Below, in pieces: positions 7,601-15,235 of a DNA stretch of 24,800 nucleotides (its first letter is position 1; every line of letters begins with the position of its first letter). Below the pieces are notes generated by a model that was given only the letters and a program-made list of their open reading frames with translations, ran no database searches and was not told the DNA's origin. Source of the DNA: JBNKFV01 sp050290265 (GTDB lineage: Bacteria; Pseudomonadota; Gammaproteobacteria; Pseudomonadales; Cellvibrionaceae); assembly GCA_050290265.1 (NCBI GenBank), contig JBNKHI010000049.1, forward strand, positions 1 to 24,800, written 5' to 3'. The position numbers were made by a program, and so were the translations under genes.

Positions 7601-8941
7601 ATGATAGATAAAATATTAATTGCCAATCGCGGTGAAATTGCCCTGCGTATTCTGCGCGCCTGCAAAGAGCTGGGCATAAAAACTGTTGCCGTACACAGCA
7701 GTGTAGACAAAACGTTAAAGCATGTCCGCCTGGCTGACGAGTCGGTCTGTATTGGTCCAAACCCATCGACTCAAAGTTATTTAAACATCCCTGCAATCAT
7801 CAGCGCGATGGAAATCACTGATGCGGTAGCGGTTCACCCTGGCTATGGCTTTTTAGCCGAAAATGCTGACTTTGCTGAACAGGTTCAAAAGAGCGGATTT
7901 ATCTTTATAGGCCCAGATGCCGATGTCATTCGCCTTATGGGTGACAAAGTGTCGGCGATTGCAGCAATGAAAAAAGCTGGCGTGCCAACAGTGCCGGGTT
8001 CTGACGGCCCCGTTCCAGAAGACAAAGAGCAGTGCCATGCTATTGCCAAAAGAATTGGCTACCCGGTGATTATCAAAGCAGCTGCTGGCGGCGGCGGTCG
8101 TGGTATGCGCGTTGTACACACTGAAGCAGCTTTACTCTCTTCCATCAATGTCACGCAGGCAGAAGCTAAAGCAGCTTTTGGTGATGGCACAGTTTACATG
8201 GAGAAGTTCCTTCAAAACCCACGCCACGTTGAAGTTCAAGTACTTGCCGACGGCCAGGGTAATGCCATACACCTTTTTGATCGTGATTGCTCACTGCAGC
8301 GTCGCCACCAGAAAGTTTTAGAAGAAGCACCAGCACCCGGCATTCCGGACGATGTCCGCCAAGGCGTTTACGATGCTTGTATAAAAGCCTGTATCGATAT
8401 TAATTATCGCGGCGCAGGCACCTTTGAATTCCTCTATGAGGATGGCAACTTCTACTTCATCGAGATGAACACCCGTATTCAGGTGGAACACCCCGTGAGC
8501 GAGATGATTACGGGCGTTGACTTGATCAAAGAACAGATTCGCGTATGTGCGGGCGAAAAACTCTCCATTAAACAAGAAGACATCAAGCTCAACGGACACT
8601 CTTTCGAGTGCCGGATTAACGCCGAAGATCCAAAAACGTTTATGCCCTGTCCTGGCACAGTGAAAAACTTTCACGCTCCTGGCGGACTTGGCGTGCGCAT
8701 AGACTCGCATCTATACAGTGGATATACCGTACCACCGAATTATGACTCAATGATCGCCAAAATCATTACCCATGGAGAGACACGCGAAATCGCGCTCACT
8801 CGCATGCGTAATGCCTTGGACGAACTTGTCGTAGATGGTATTCGCACAAACGCCAGCTTGCAGCAAGACCTGGTTCGCGATAGCGCCTTCATGGAAGGCG
8901 GCGTTAACATCCACTATTTGGAGAAAAAACTCGGAATGTAA
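7601..8941 (+). CDS. accC: biotin carboxylase subunit of acetyl-CoA carboxylase
   Basis: AccC uses ATP and bicarbonate to carboxylate the biotin on AccB. The 446-residue product matches the family length, and its key residues fall at the same numbers as in the E. coli enzyme: K116, K159, the glycine-rich ATP loop 163-166 (AAAGGGGRGMR), H236, K238, E288, N290 and R292. The signature EMNTRIQVEHPVSE is intact. Domain order is the N-terminal biotin carboxylase fold, the ATP-grasp domain (about 115-325) and the C-terminal biotin carboxylase domain. A strong GAGGAGA ribosome site lies ahead of the ATG. It is the second gene of the accBC unit. A stable hairpin lies 20 bases after its stop. Confidence 0.98.
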   Translation: MIDKILIANRGEIALRILRACKELGIKTVAVHSSVDKTLKHVRLADESVCIGPNPSTQSYLNIPAIISAMEITDAVAVHPGYGFLAENADFAEQVQKSGFIFIGPDADVIRLMGDKVSAIAAMKKAGVPTVPGSDGPVPEDKEQCHAIAKRIGYPVIIKAAAGGGGRGMRVVHTEAALLSSINVTQAEAKAAFGDGTVYMEKFLQNPRHVEVQVLADGQGNAIHLFDRDCSLQRRHQKVLEEAPAPGIPDDVRQGVYDACIKACIDINYRGAGTFEFLYEDGNFYFIEMNTRIQVEHPVSEMITGVDLIKEQIRVCAGEKLSIKQEDIKLNGHSFECRINAEDPKTFMPCPGTVKNFHAPGGLGVRIDSHLYSGYTVPPNYDSMIAKIITHGETREIALTRMRNALDELVVDGIRTNASLQQDLVRDSAFMEGGVNIHYLEKKLGM

Positions 8942-8960
8942 TCCGTGTATAGTCACTGGT

Positions 8961-8990
8961 CTCGGGCAGTAAAACCATCAGCTGCCCGAG
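8961..8990 (+). terminator. stable hairpin after accC (no T-tract)
   Basis: CTCGGGCAG (8961-8969) and CTGCCCGAG (8982-8990) form a perfect 9-base-pair, GC-rich stem with a 12-base loop. The following bases are CACCTACC, so it is not a classical intrinsic terminator. It could stabilise the 3' end of accBC mRNA or slow transcription into prmA. Confidence 0.4.
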
Positions 8991-9075
8991 CACCTACCGA
9001 TTAAGTTTAACCTTCACGCCACCCGACTCAGCTCCAACTAACCTTTGTCCTGACCTGTATTCGAGAATCTCGTAT

Positions 9076-9963
9076 ATGCCTTGGCTGCAATTAAATATTA
9101 TTACCAACCGCGACTCTGCTACGACCATTGAAACGGCACTTGAACAAACCAGCGCCGTCTCAATCACTTTTCAGGATAACGCAGACCAACCAATTTTGGA
9201 GCCAGGCCTCGGTGAAACACCCTTGTGGGACAGCACAAAAGTAACAGCACTGTTTGATGCTGAAGTCGATACCAAAGCGATAACACTACAACTCAGCAAA
9301 CAATTGGGTGACATCTTCCAGCAATACCAATGGGAACAACTGGAAGACAAAGACTGGGAGCGCGAATGGATGGAAAACTACCAACCCATTCAATGCGGCG
9401 AAAAGCTGTGGATTTGCCCCAGCTGGCTCACACCACCCGACCCCAGTGCAACCAATCTAATGCTAGACCCAGGATTGGCCTTTGGCACCGGCACTCACCC
9501 AACGACCTTTTTGTGCATGCAATGGCTGGCAGAACAAAATATTGGCGGACAACGTATTGTGGATTACGGCTGCGGCTCCGGCATCCTTGCCATTACCGCA
9601 CTTTTGCTAGGCGCCGAGTCAGCAATCGGAGTCGATATCGATCCACAGGCGTTACTGGCCACTCAAGATAACGCTCAGCGTAACCAAGTACCGAGCGAAA
9701 AAATTCCGGTTTATTTGCCCAGAGCTTGCCCCAAAGAACCCGCAGAAATTGTTGTTGCCAATATTCTGGCTGGACCGCTGGCAGAACTGGCGCCAACCCT
9801 AAGCGCACTCACACTGCCTAAAGGAAAACTATGCTTGTCCGGCATCCTCGCATCTCAAGCAGATATTGTCATGCAGGCCTACGCCGCAGAATTTGACTTT
9901 GATCCCATTGTTGAAAGAGAAAACTGGGTTAGACTAACTGCTACCAAACACGCCGAGGTATAG
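9076..9963 (+). CDS. prmA: ribosomal protein L11 methyltransferase
   Basis: PrmA trimethylates lysines and the N-terminus of ribosomal protein L11 using S-adenosylmethionine. The 295-residue product has the N-terminal substrate-recognition domain (MPWLQLNIIT...) and then the linker with DKDWEREWMENYQPI. The class I methyltransferase domain shows LDPGLAFGTGTHPTT, the SAM loop VDYGCGSGILAI (GCGSG at 165-169) and the NILAGPL motif at 229-235. All the main PrmA signatures are intact. The ATG at 9076 gives the standard N-terminus, and the ribosome site is modest (GAGAA). It lies 134 bases after accC and 63 bases before the DUF3426 gene, in the usual pseudomonad order. Confidence 0.97.
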   Translation: MPWLQLNIITNRDSATTIETALEQTSAVSITFQDNADQPILEPGLGETPLWDSTKVTALFDAEVDTKAITLQLSKQLGDIFQQYQWEQLEDKDWEREWMENYQPIQCGEKLWICPSWLTPPDPSATNLMLDPGLAFGTGTHPTTFLCMQWLAEQNIGGQRIVDYGCGSGILAITALLLGAESAIGVDIDPQALLATQDNAQRNQVPSEKIPVYLPRACPKEPAEIVVANILAGPLAELAPTLSALTLPKGKLCLSGILASQADIVMQAYAAEFDFDPIVERENWVRLTATKHAEV

Positions 9964-10026
9964 TATTTACCCCTACACCTCAAGGCTCTAAACTGCGATC
10001 TCAAATAGGAAGAGCACCTAATCCTT

Positions 10027-11796
10027 ATGCAAGCAATGGTTACTCGCTGCCCCAAGTGCAGTACTGCCTTTAAAATCACGGACAAGCAGATAGACTCCGC
10101 TAAAGGCGCAGTACGCTGCGGCTCCTGCCTGCATATTTTTAATGCCAAAGAAAACCTGGTCGAAACCAAACAAGCAACAGCTCCGCTTGCTGCAAACACA
10201 AGCAACGCCGAACCTAAGACAGAGCAATCAGGCTTCCATTTCGACCAGAAAGCCATTAACGACGAGTACTTCCAAGACAACGCACAAACACCTGAAGCCC
10301 AGCACGAAACAAAATGGTCCCTGACCGACGACAAAATTATTGACGACGACCTGACCGACAACAGCTTTCTCTTTGCTGACGACAACAAAGACGGTGAATT
10401 CATCATCGATGACGACACACTATTTAGCCAGAAAGAGGATGACGACAACTTTCTCATCAGTGATGACATGGATTTCGACGATGAAGAAGACGAAGAGCTG
10501 CGACCGTCTGACCATCAAGACATAAATAACCTAGAAGAAGACCTCCTAAACGCCAACGATTTTAGACTTGCCACTAGCGAGGACCGGGACGACTTTCTCA
10601 TAAGCGACGATATTGAGATTGATTTCGAGGAAGAGGATGTCGAAATCGACCTAAACGACATAGAAGGCATCACAACAAAAGGTTCTAGTAGTTATGAAAC
10701 AAGTGATGACGACTTTCTGATTTATGACGAAGAGCATCCAGCACTGGAAATAGAACAAGACAGTGACGAAACAGCCGAACCCGATACCCAAGAGCTTAAA
10801 GACAGCGGCAACCTGGACATCCTTGATGACCTAAACCCGGAACTAGAGGCCCTCAACAGGGACAATAGCACCAGCAAATTTACCAGCGAGGAAGAGACCA
10901 CTGATGATGCTGACGAGTCCTGGGCCAAAGCAATACTTGATGAAATAGAAAAAGAAGAACAGGACAGCCACGAAAACATATTGTTTACTGATCGACAAAA
11001 CGTGCAAAGTTACGATCATATCGCGGTAGCAGACGAAAGCACCGAGATACTAATTGATAACAACAAGCCGGAAGAGCTGGCTCCTGAATTTTTAGAAGCG
11101 TTTGCAAAAATTGACCAAAGCTATAAAGAGTCTAACGATACGCCAACCAGCGTTAACAACTCGTTCGACACGACAATTGATGAACCGTTAAGAGCGGACA
11201 AGACCGATCGCATCAACTATCAAGACAACGATGCTCAGGAGAAGGACCGATTACTTAGGAACATTCAACCAGAACCCGTAGAAATGGACTGGATTCGAGT
11301 ATCCCGAGACTGGCCGAAAAAGCTCATGTGGTGGACACTCTGCTGCCTTGCGACTATCACCCTGGCAGGACAGTTTGCATGGATCAAGTTTGATCACTGG
11401 AGCAGAATAGAGCCCTATCGGCCCTACTACGCTCTGGCTTGTAACATCATAGACTGCAAGCTGCCGAGCTTAATCGATACCAACAAAATCAAAGTATCTA
11501 ATTTAGTCATCCGCAGTCACCCTCAAATTCAGGATGCGCTTACTGTTGACGCCATTCTCATTAATCATGCCAGTTTCGCCCAACCCTTTCCTGATCTGGT
11601 CATTAGCTTTAGTGACTTGGATGGCAACACCGTTGCTGCAAGGCGTTTCAAACCCGAAGAATATCTAGCGGGTGAACTGGCCGGCAAAAATAAAATCCCC
11701 CACAACCAACCAATTCATCTCAGCATGGACATCGCCGATCCGGGCCGACAAGCAGTTAACTACCAGGCCTATATCCCAGCAGACACAAAGCGCTGA
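10027..11796 (+). CDS. zinc-ribbon and DUF3426 membrane protein with long acidic repeat region
   Basis: The 589-residue product belongs to the DUF3426 family usually found between prmA and dusB; its function is unknown. Residues 8-34 form a zinc ribbon of the MJ0042 type (CPKC at 8-11, CGSC at 31-34). Residues about 95-400 are very acidic and probably disordered. They carry a recurring hydrophobic-acidic motif: FLFADD (114), FIIDDD (125), FLISDD (142), FLISDD (190) and FLIYDE (230). One membrane segment lies at about 433-453, followed by the DUF3426 domain (about 460-585) with C470 and C475 nearby, presumably periplasmic. AGGAAGAG lies 11 bases before the ATG at 10027; an ATG three codons later is possible. 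The acidic region seems longer than I would expect for the family. It might act as a membrane-anchored docking platform, but that is inference. Confidence 0.88.
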   Translation: MQAMVTRCPKCSTAFKITDKQIDSAKGAVRCGSCLHIFNAKENLVETKQATAPLAANTSNAEPKTEQSGFHFDQKAINDEYFQDNAQTPEAQHETKWSLTDDKIIDDDLTDNSFLFADDNKDGEFIIDDDTLFSQKEDDDNFLISDDMDFDDEEDEELRPSDHQDINNLEEDLLNANDFRLATSEDRDDFLISDDIEIDFEEEDVEIDLNDIEGITTKGSSSYETSDDDFLIYDEEHPALEIEQDSDETAEPDTQELKDSGNLDILDDLNPELEALNRDNSTSKFTSEEETTDDADESWAKAILDEIEKEEQDSHENILFTDRQNVQSYDHIAVADESTEILIDNNKPEELAPEFLEAFAKIDQSYKESNDTPTSVNNSFDTTIDEPLRADKTDRINYQDNDAQEKDRLLRNIQPEPVEMDWIRVSRDWPKKLMWWTLCCLATITLAGQFAWIKFDHWSRIEPYRPYYALACNIIDCKLPSLIDTNKIKVSNLVIRSHPQIQDALTVDAILINHASFAQPFPDLVISFSDLDGNTVAARRFKPEEYLAGELAGKNKIPHNQPIHLSMDIADPGRQAVNYQAYIPADTKR

Positions 11797-11816
11797 CAAG
11801 CTCACCCACGAGAAAA

Positions 11817-11837
11817 CTCAGGCGTCAATAGCCTGAG
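11817..11837. repeat. inverted repeat after the DUF3426 gene
   Basis: CTCAGGC (11817-11823) and GCCTGAG (11831-11837) form a perfect 7-base-pair stem with a 7-base loop, starting 21 bases after the stop. On the plus strand it is followed by TAAAAAAA, not T residues; TTTT follows only on the minus strand. It is therefore an atypical terminator for the upstream gene. Confidence 0.45.
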
Positions 11838-11868
11838 TAAAAAAACCGCAAAGCATAAAAATTGTCCT

Positions 11869-11905
11869 TTCCCACACCCCCCAACTACAGGTATGATATG
11901 CCCCC
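11869..11905 (+). promoter_or_regulatory. promoter of dusB-fis with C-rich discriminator
   Basis: TTCCCA (11869-11874, 4 of 6 to the -35 consensus) is 17 bases from TATGAT (11892-11897, 5 of 6 to the -10). The discriminator is ATGCCCCC and the expected start falls on a pyrimidine. The E. coli dusB-fis promoter is known to have a GC-rich discriminator, stringent control and an unusual CTP start, so the resemblance is meaningful. The site lies about 80-120 bases before dusB. Confidence 0.55.
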
Positions 11906-11986
11906 TTTTTGGCAGTTGCCGGTTAATCCGTGTACAGCTAAAAATGTATTCGCAATACTTAGTAAACGCAGAAAACGGTAGCTCAG

Positions 11987-12976
11987 GTGTTTAAAATTGG
12001 TCCACATGCCATCGGCGGCCCGGCGATATTAGCGCCTATGGCAGGCGTGACTGATAGGCCTTTTCGCACGCTTTGTAAACGCTTAGGCGCTGACCTAACC
12101 GTATCAGAGATGGTTACCGCGGATATGCGATTATGGGGTAGTCGCAAGACACAAACTCGCCTCAACCATGATGGCGAACCAGGTATTCGCGCTGTACAAA
12201 TCGCCGGTGGCGACCCAGCAATGCTGGCGGACGCAGCTCGCGCTAATGTAGAGCTCGGCGCCCAGATCATTGATATTAATATGGGCTGTCCTGCAAAAAA
12301 AGTGTGTAACAAAGCCGCAGGTTCAGCGCTGCTAAAAGATGAAAATTTGGTTGCAAGCATACTGGAGGCAGTCGTTAAAGCCGTCTCAGTGCCAGTGACA
12401 TTAAAAATTCGCACAGGATGGAGCCCAGACGAACGCAATGCACTTCAGATAGCCCGTATTGCCGAAGACAGTGGTATCCAGGCGCTGTCCGTGCATGGAC
12501 GTACACGAGCTTGCGGGTTCAGAGGCGAAGCCGAATACGACACCATTGCTGCTATTGTTCAGCGTGCGTCTATACCAGTAATAGCCAATGGGGACATAAC
12601 GTCCGCCCAAAAAGCCAAACTGGTGTTAGATAGAACAGGCGCAACAGCAGTAATGATTGGTCGCGCGGCACAGGGGCGCCCCTGGATTTTCGCAGAGATC
12701 AAGCATTATCTGGCCACCGGCAATTTATTAGCGGCACCAGGTCTCGCAGAAATAGATGTACTTCTGCGACAACACCTTTCAGAACTTTATGCGTTTTACG
12801 GCGAGTATTTAGGCGTACGCATAGCCCGTAAACATGCGGGCTGGTATTTAAAAACCCTCCCCGGAGGGGAAGTTTTTCGGAAACAATTCAATGTCATCGA
12901 TAGTGCTAGCGAACAGCAAGAGCGTGTTCAGCACTTCTTTGAGCAGTTAATCTTACAGGGGGATAGAGCAGCATGA
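11987..12976 (+). CDS. dusB: tRNA-dihydrouridine synthase B
   Basis: DusB reduces uridine to dihydrouridine in the tRNA D-loop using FMN and NADPH. The 329-residue product is a TIM-barrel enzyme with LAPMAGVTDRPFRTLC at the FMN-binding start. It also has INMGCPAKKVCNKAAGSALL with the catalytic cysteine expected at C101, then KIRTGW and the VHGRTR signature (H170). The start is GTG at 11987. I chose it because the resulting MFKIGPHAIGGPAILAPMAG aligns with the E. coli N-terminus, while the next in-frame ATG (residue 18) would delete the first barrel strand. The ribosome site is weak. Its stop overlaps the fis start (ATGA), the conserved dusB-fis operon arrangement, in which dusB translation affects fis expression in E. 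coli. Confidence 0.96.
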   Translation: MFKIGPHAIGGPAILAPMAGVTDRPFRTLCKRLGADLTVSEMVTADMRLWGSRKTQTRLNHDGEPGIRAVQIAGGDPAMLADAARANVELGAQIIDINMGCPAKKVCNKAAGSALLKDENLVASILEAVVKAVSVPVTLKIRTGWSPDERNALQIARIAEDSGIQALSVHGRTRACGFRGEAEYDTIAAIVQRASIPVIANGDITSAQKAKLVLDRTGATAVMIGRAAQGRPWIFAEIKHYLATGNLLAAPGLAEIDVLLRQHLSELYAFYGEYLGVRIARKHAGWYLKTLPGGEVFRKQFNVIDSASEQQERVQHFFEQLILQGDRAA

Positions 12977-13320
12977 ATTCAGTAACCACTCTTCTACACA
13001 AAGAAGCTAACGAGCTGGACAACACTACCAGCAACACCTTGATGAATGGTGCTCAAGCGAATGACAACAGCACATTTGCGGCACAGAGCAAGAATCAGTC
13101 TCTGCGCGATTGTGTCGACCAGGCCATGGATAATTACTTCAAGCATCTCGATGGACAAGATCCCAGCAATGTTTATGAAATGGTAATGGCCGAAGTGGAA
13201 GCTCCAATGCTGGAAGTTGTGATGAAGTATACTCGTCACAACCAAACCCGAGCCGCACACGTACTAGGCTTGAATCGCGGCACGCTGCGCAAAAAACTAA
13301 AGCAGTACGGCTTACTGTAA
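12973..13320 (+). CDS. fis: nucleoid-associated DNA-binding protein Fis
   Basis: Fis is a small dimeric DNA-bending protein that shapes the nucleoid and activates rRNA and other growth-linked promoters. The 115-residue product matches E. coli Fis from about residue 43 onwards (SLRDCVDQAMDNYFKHLDGQ). It ends with the helix-turn-helix QTRAAHVLGLNRGTLRKKLKQYGLL, the most conserved part. The N-terminus is longer than in E. coli (98 residues), and the first 40 residues are polar and Asn/Thr-rich, probably flexible. An internal ATG at codon 24 could give a shorter form. The chosen ATG has GGGGGA upstream, and its ATGA overlap with dusB supports it. Two hairpins follow the stop, the second a strong terminator. 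Confidence 0.95.
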   Translation: MNSVTTLLHKEANELDNTTSNTLMNGAQANDNSTFAAQSKNQSLRDCVDQAMDNYFKHLDGQDPSNVYEMVMAEVEAPMLEVVMKYTRHNQTRAAHVLGLNRGTLRKKLKQYGLL

Positions 13321-13340
13321 TCGCCCAAACTCCCAGGGTA

Positions 13341-13363
13341 GTTTCAGTGGCCATCACTGAAAC
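13341..13363 (+). repeat. hairpin downstream of fis
   Basis: GTTTCAGTG (13341-13349) and CACTGAAAC (13355-13363) form a perfect 9-base-pair stem with a GCCAT loop. No T-tract follows. It lies 20 bases before the strong fis terminator and may protect the mRNA 3' end. Confidence 0.45.
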
Positions 13364-13382
13364 CCGTCTGATTAATAAAAAT

Positions 13383-13416
13383 AAAGGGGCGAATATCCTT
13401 CGCCCCTTTATTTTTT
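13383..13416 (+). terminator. intrinsic terminator of dusB-fis
   Basis: AAAGGGGCGAA (13383-13393) pairs perfectly with TTCGCCCCTTT (13399-13409) around a 5-base loop, then ATTTTTT. This is a textbook Rho-independent terminator and separates fis from purH. Confidence 0.92.
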
Positions 13417-13487
13417 CAATCAGTCTGCAATGCCTTGTGCCTAACTCTCAACTTTAAAACTAAACATTTTACTGGATAGAAGAACTC

Positions 13488-15065
13488 ATGAGTGAAACGA
13501 TCAACCTGGCCCCTGTTAAACGCGCACTGATCAGCGTGTCTGATAAAACTGGCATTGTCGAATTTGCCCAACAGCTAAATCAGCTTGGCATAGAAATACT
13601 ATCCACCGGCGGTACCTATCGCCTGTTAAAAGACAACAATATCCCAGCCATAGAAGTATCAGACTACACTGGCTTTCCAGAAATGATGGATGGCCGCGTA
13701 AAGACCTTACACCCAAAAGTTCACGGCGGTATCCTTGGTCGCCGAGGACAGGACGACAGCGTCATGAACGACCATGGTATAAGCGCTATCGACATGGTAG
13801 TGGTAAATTTATACCCCTTTGAACAAACCGTCGCCAAACCAGATTGTTCGCTGGAAGACGCCATCGAGAATATCGATATCGGCGGTCCGACCATGGTACG
13901 CGCAGCAGCCAAGAATCATAATTTCGTTAACATCGTTGTTAACGCCGCTGACTACGGTGCTTTGCTCGACGAACTCCAAGCCAACGACGGCAGCACAACT
14001 TACAAAACCCGCTTCGATTTAGCCATTAAAGCTTACGAACATACAGCCGCTTATGACGGCGCTATCGCCAACTACTTTGGTCAAAAAGTGCCCGGCGGCA
14101 GCGAGAATTTTCCACGTACGTTTAACACCCAGTTCGTCAAAGCACAGGACATGCGCTACGGCGAAAACCCGCATCAGAACAGTGCGTTTTATGTTGAAGC
14201 AAATCCGCAGGAAGCCTCTATTTCCACAGCAAAACAATTGCAGGGTAAGGCCTTATCCTATAACAATATTGCTGACACGGACGCCGCTCTGGAAACCGTT
14301 AAACTATTTGATCAACCTGCCTGTGTTATTGTTAAACATGCCAACCCATGCGGCGTTGCCGTAGACAGCAACTTATTGGCAGCTTACGAAAAAGCCTTTG
14401 CCACAGATCCAGAATCCGCGTTTGGTGGCATCATCGCATTTAACCGTGAGCTGGACGTAAAAACAGCAGAAGCTATTGTCGCCAAACAGTTTGTGGAAGT
14501 CATTATTGCGCCAAGTGTTGCCGCTGGCGTCAGCGAAGTTATCGCCAAAAAAGAAAATGTGCGTCTACTCACTTGCGGTCAATGGCAAGCAGCTGGCAAG
14601 GCTATGGACTACAAACGCGTTAATGGTGGCCTGCTAATTCAGGATCGCGATTTAGGTATGGTTACTGGCGCAGATTTGAAAGTGGTGACCCAGCGTCAGC
14701 CTACCGAAACAGAAATCCAAGACCTGCTTTTCACCTGGAAAGTCGCGAAAATGGTTAAATCCAATGCGATTGTCTATGGCAAAAATGGTCAGACCATCGG
14801 TGTTGGCGCAGGCCAAATGAGCCGCGTTAACTCAGCCCGCATTGCAGCTATCAAAGCTGAGCATGCAGGCCTGCAAGTAGAAGGCGCCTGTATGGCCAGT
14901 GACGCATTCTTCCCCTTCCGCGACGGGATTGATAATGCCGCAGCAGTGGGCATAAGCTGTATTATCCAGCCAGGCGGATCAATGCGTGACAACGAAGTCA
15001 TTGCTGCCGCTGACGAGGCCGGCATGGCTATGGTGTTTACCGGCATGCGTCACTTCCGTCATTAA
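13488..15065 (+). CDS. purH: bifunctional AICAR formyltransferase / IMP cyclohydrolase
   Basis: PurH catalyses the last two steps of IMP synthesis: formyl transfer from 10-formyl-tetrahydrofolate to AICAR, then ring closure. The 525-residue product has the N-terminal cyclohydrolase domain of the MGS fold (about 10-200), with ALISVSDKTGIVEFAQQL, LSTGGTYRLL and KTLHPKVHGGILGRR. The C-terminal transformylase domain shows MRYGENPHQ, the KH-NPCG motif (K283, H284) and the terminal FTGMRHFRH. It is full length with no lesions. GGATAGAAGAA precedes the ATG. It sits between the fis terminator and its own 3' hairpin, so it is probably transcribed alone. I see no clear PurR box in the 70 bases before it. 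Confidence 0.98.
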   Translation: MSETINLAPVKRALISVSDKTGIVEFAQQLNQLGIEILSTGGTYRLLKDNNIPAIEVSDYTGFPEMMDGRVKTLHPKVHGGILGRRGQDDSVMNDHGISAIDMVVVNLYPFEQTVAKPDCSLEDAIENIDIGGPTMVRAAAKNHNFVNIVVNAADYGALLDELQANDGSTTYKTRFDLAIKAYEHTAAYDGAIANYFGQKVPGGSENFPRTFNTQFVKAQDMRYGENPHQNSAFYVEANPQEASISTAKQLQGKALSYNNIADTDAALETVKLFDQPACVIVKHANPCGVAVDSNLLAAYEKAFATDPESAFGGIIAFNRELDVKTAEAIVAKQFVEVIIAPSVAAGVSEVIAKKENVRLLTCGQWQAAGKAMDYKRVNGGLLIQDRDLGMVTGADLKVVTQRQPTETEIQDLLFTWKVAKMVKSNAIVYGKNGQTIGVGAGQMSRVNSARIAAIKAEHAGLQVEGACMASDAFFPFRDGIDNAAAVGISCIIQPGGSMRDNEVIAAADEAGMAMVFTGMRHFRH

Positions 15066-15072
15066 ATGATAC

Positions 15073-15109
15073 ACATAAATAAGGGGTCTTGAAGGCCCCT
15101 TATTTATGT
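15073..15109. terminator. terminator-like palindrome after purH
   Basis: ACATAAATAAGGGG (15073-15086) pairs perfectly with CCCCTTATTTATGT (15096-15109) around a 9-base loop, starting 8 bases after the purH stop. The T-rich right arm (TTATTTATGT) serves as a weak U-tract. It is nearly symmetric, so it could act on both strands. Confidence 0.8.
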
Positions 15110-15130
15110 CCTGATCACTGCCCTAAACCT

Positions 15131-15168
15131 TATCCAAACACTCAGTTTTATGCGAAAATGCGCCCCTT
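15131..15168 (+). promoter_or_regulatory. candidate purD promoter with GC-rich discriminator
   Basis: GAAAAT (15154-15159) followed by GCGCCCCTTTTTTGG resembles the dusB-fis promoter start region. A weak TATCCA lies 17 bases upstream as a possible -35. The call rests mainly on the shared discriminator and on the position about 70 bases before purD. Confidence 0.35.
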
Positions 15169-15235
15169 TTTTGGTGAGTTTAACTTACGTTGAGTTCAAT
15201 CCTGGGCACTTCTAACTAAGCAGGTAACAAAACAC

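Noticed and set aside
9879..10469. 196-codon minus-strand frame, Ser-rich
   Set aside because: It is the reverse complement of the Asp/Glu codons of the acidic DUF3426 region, which yields Ser/Val/Ile runs and removes stops.
12994..13260. 88-codon minus-strand frame inside fis
   Set aside because: Antisense shadow of the highly conserved Fis coding sequence.
13421..13487. Purine riboswitch or PurR box before purH
   Set aside because: The leader is too short for a purine riboswitch and I see no ACGCAAACGTTTNCNT-like sequence.
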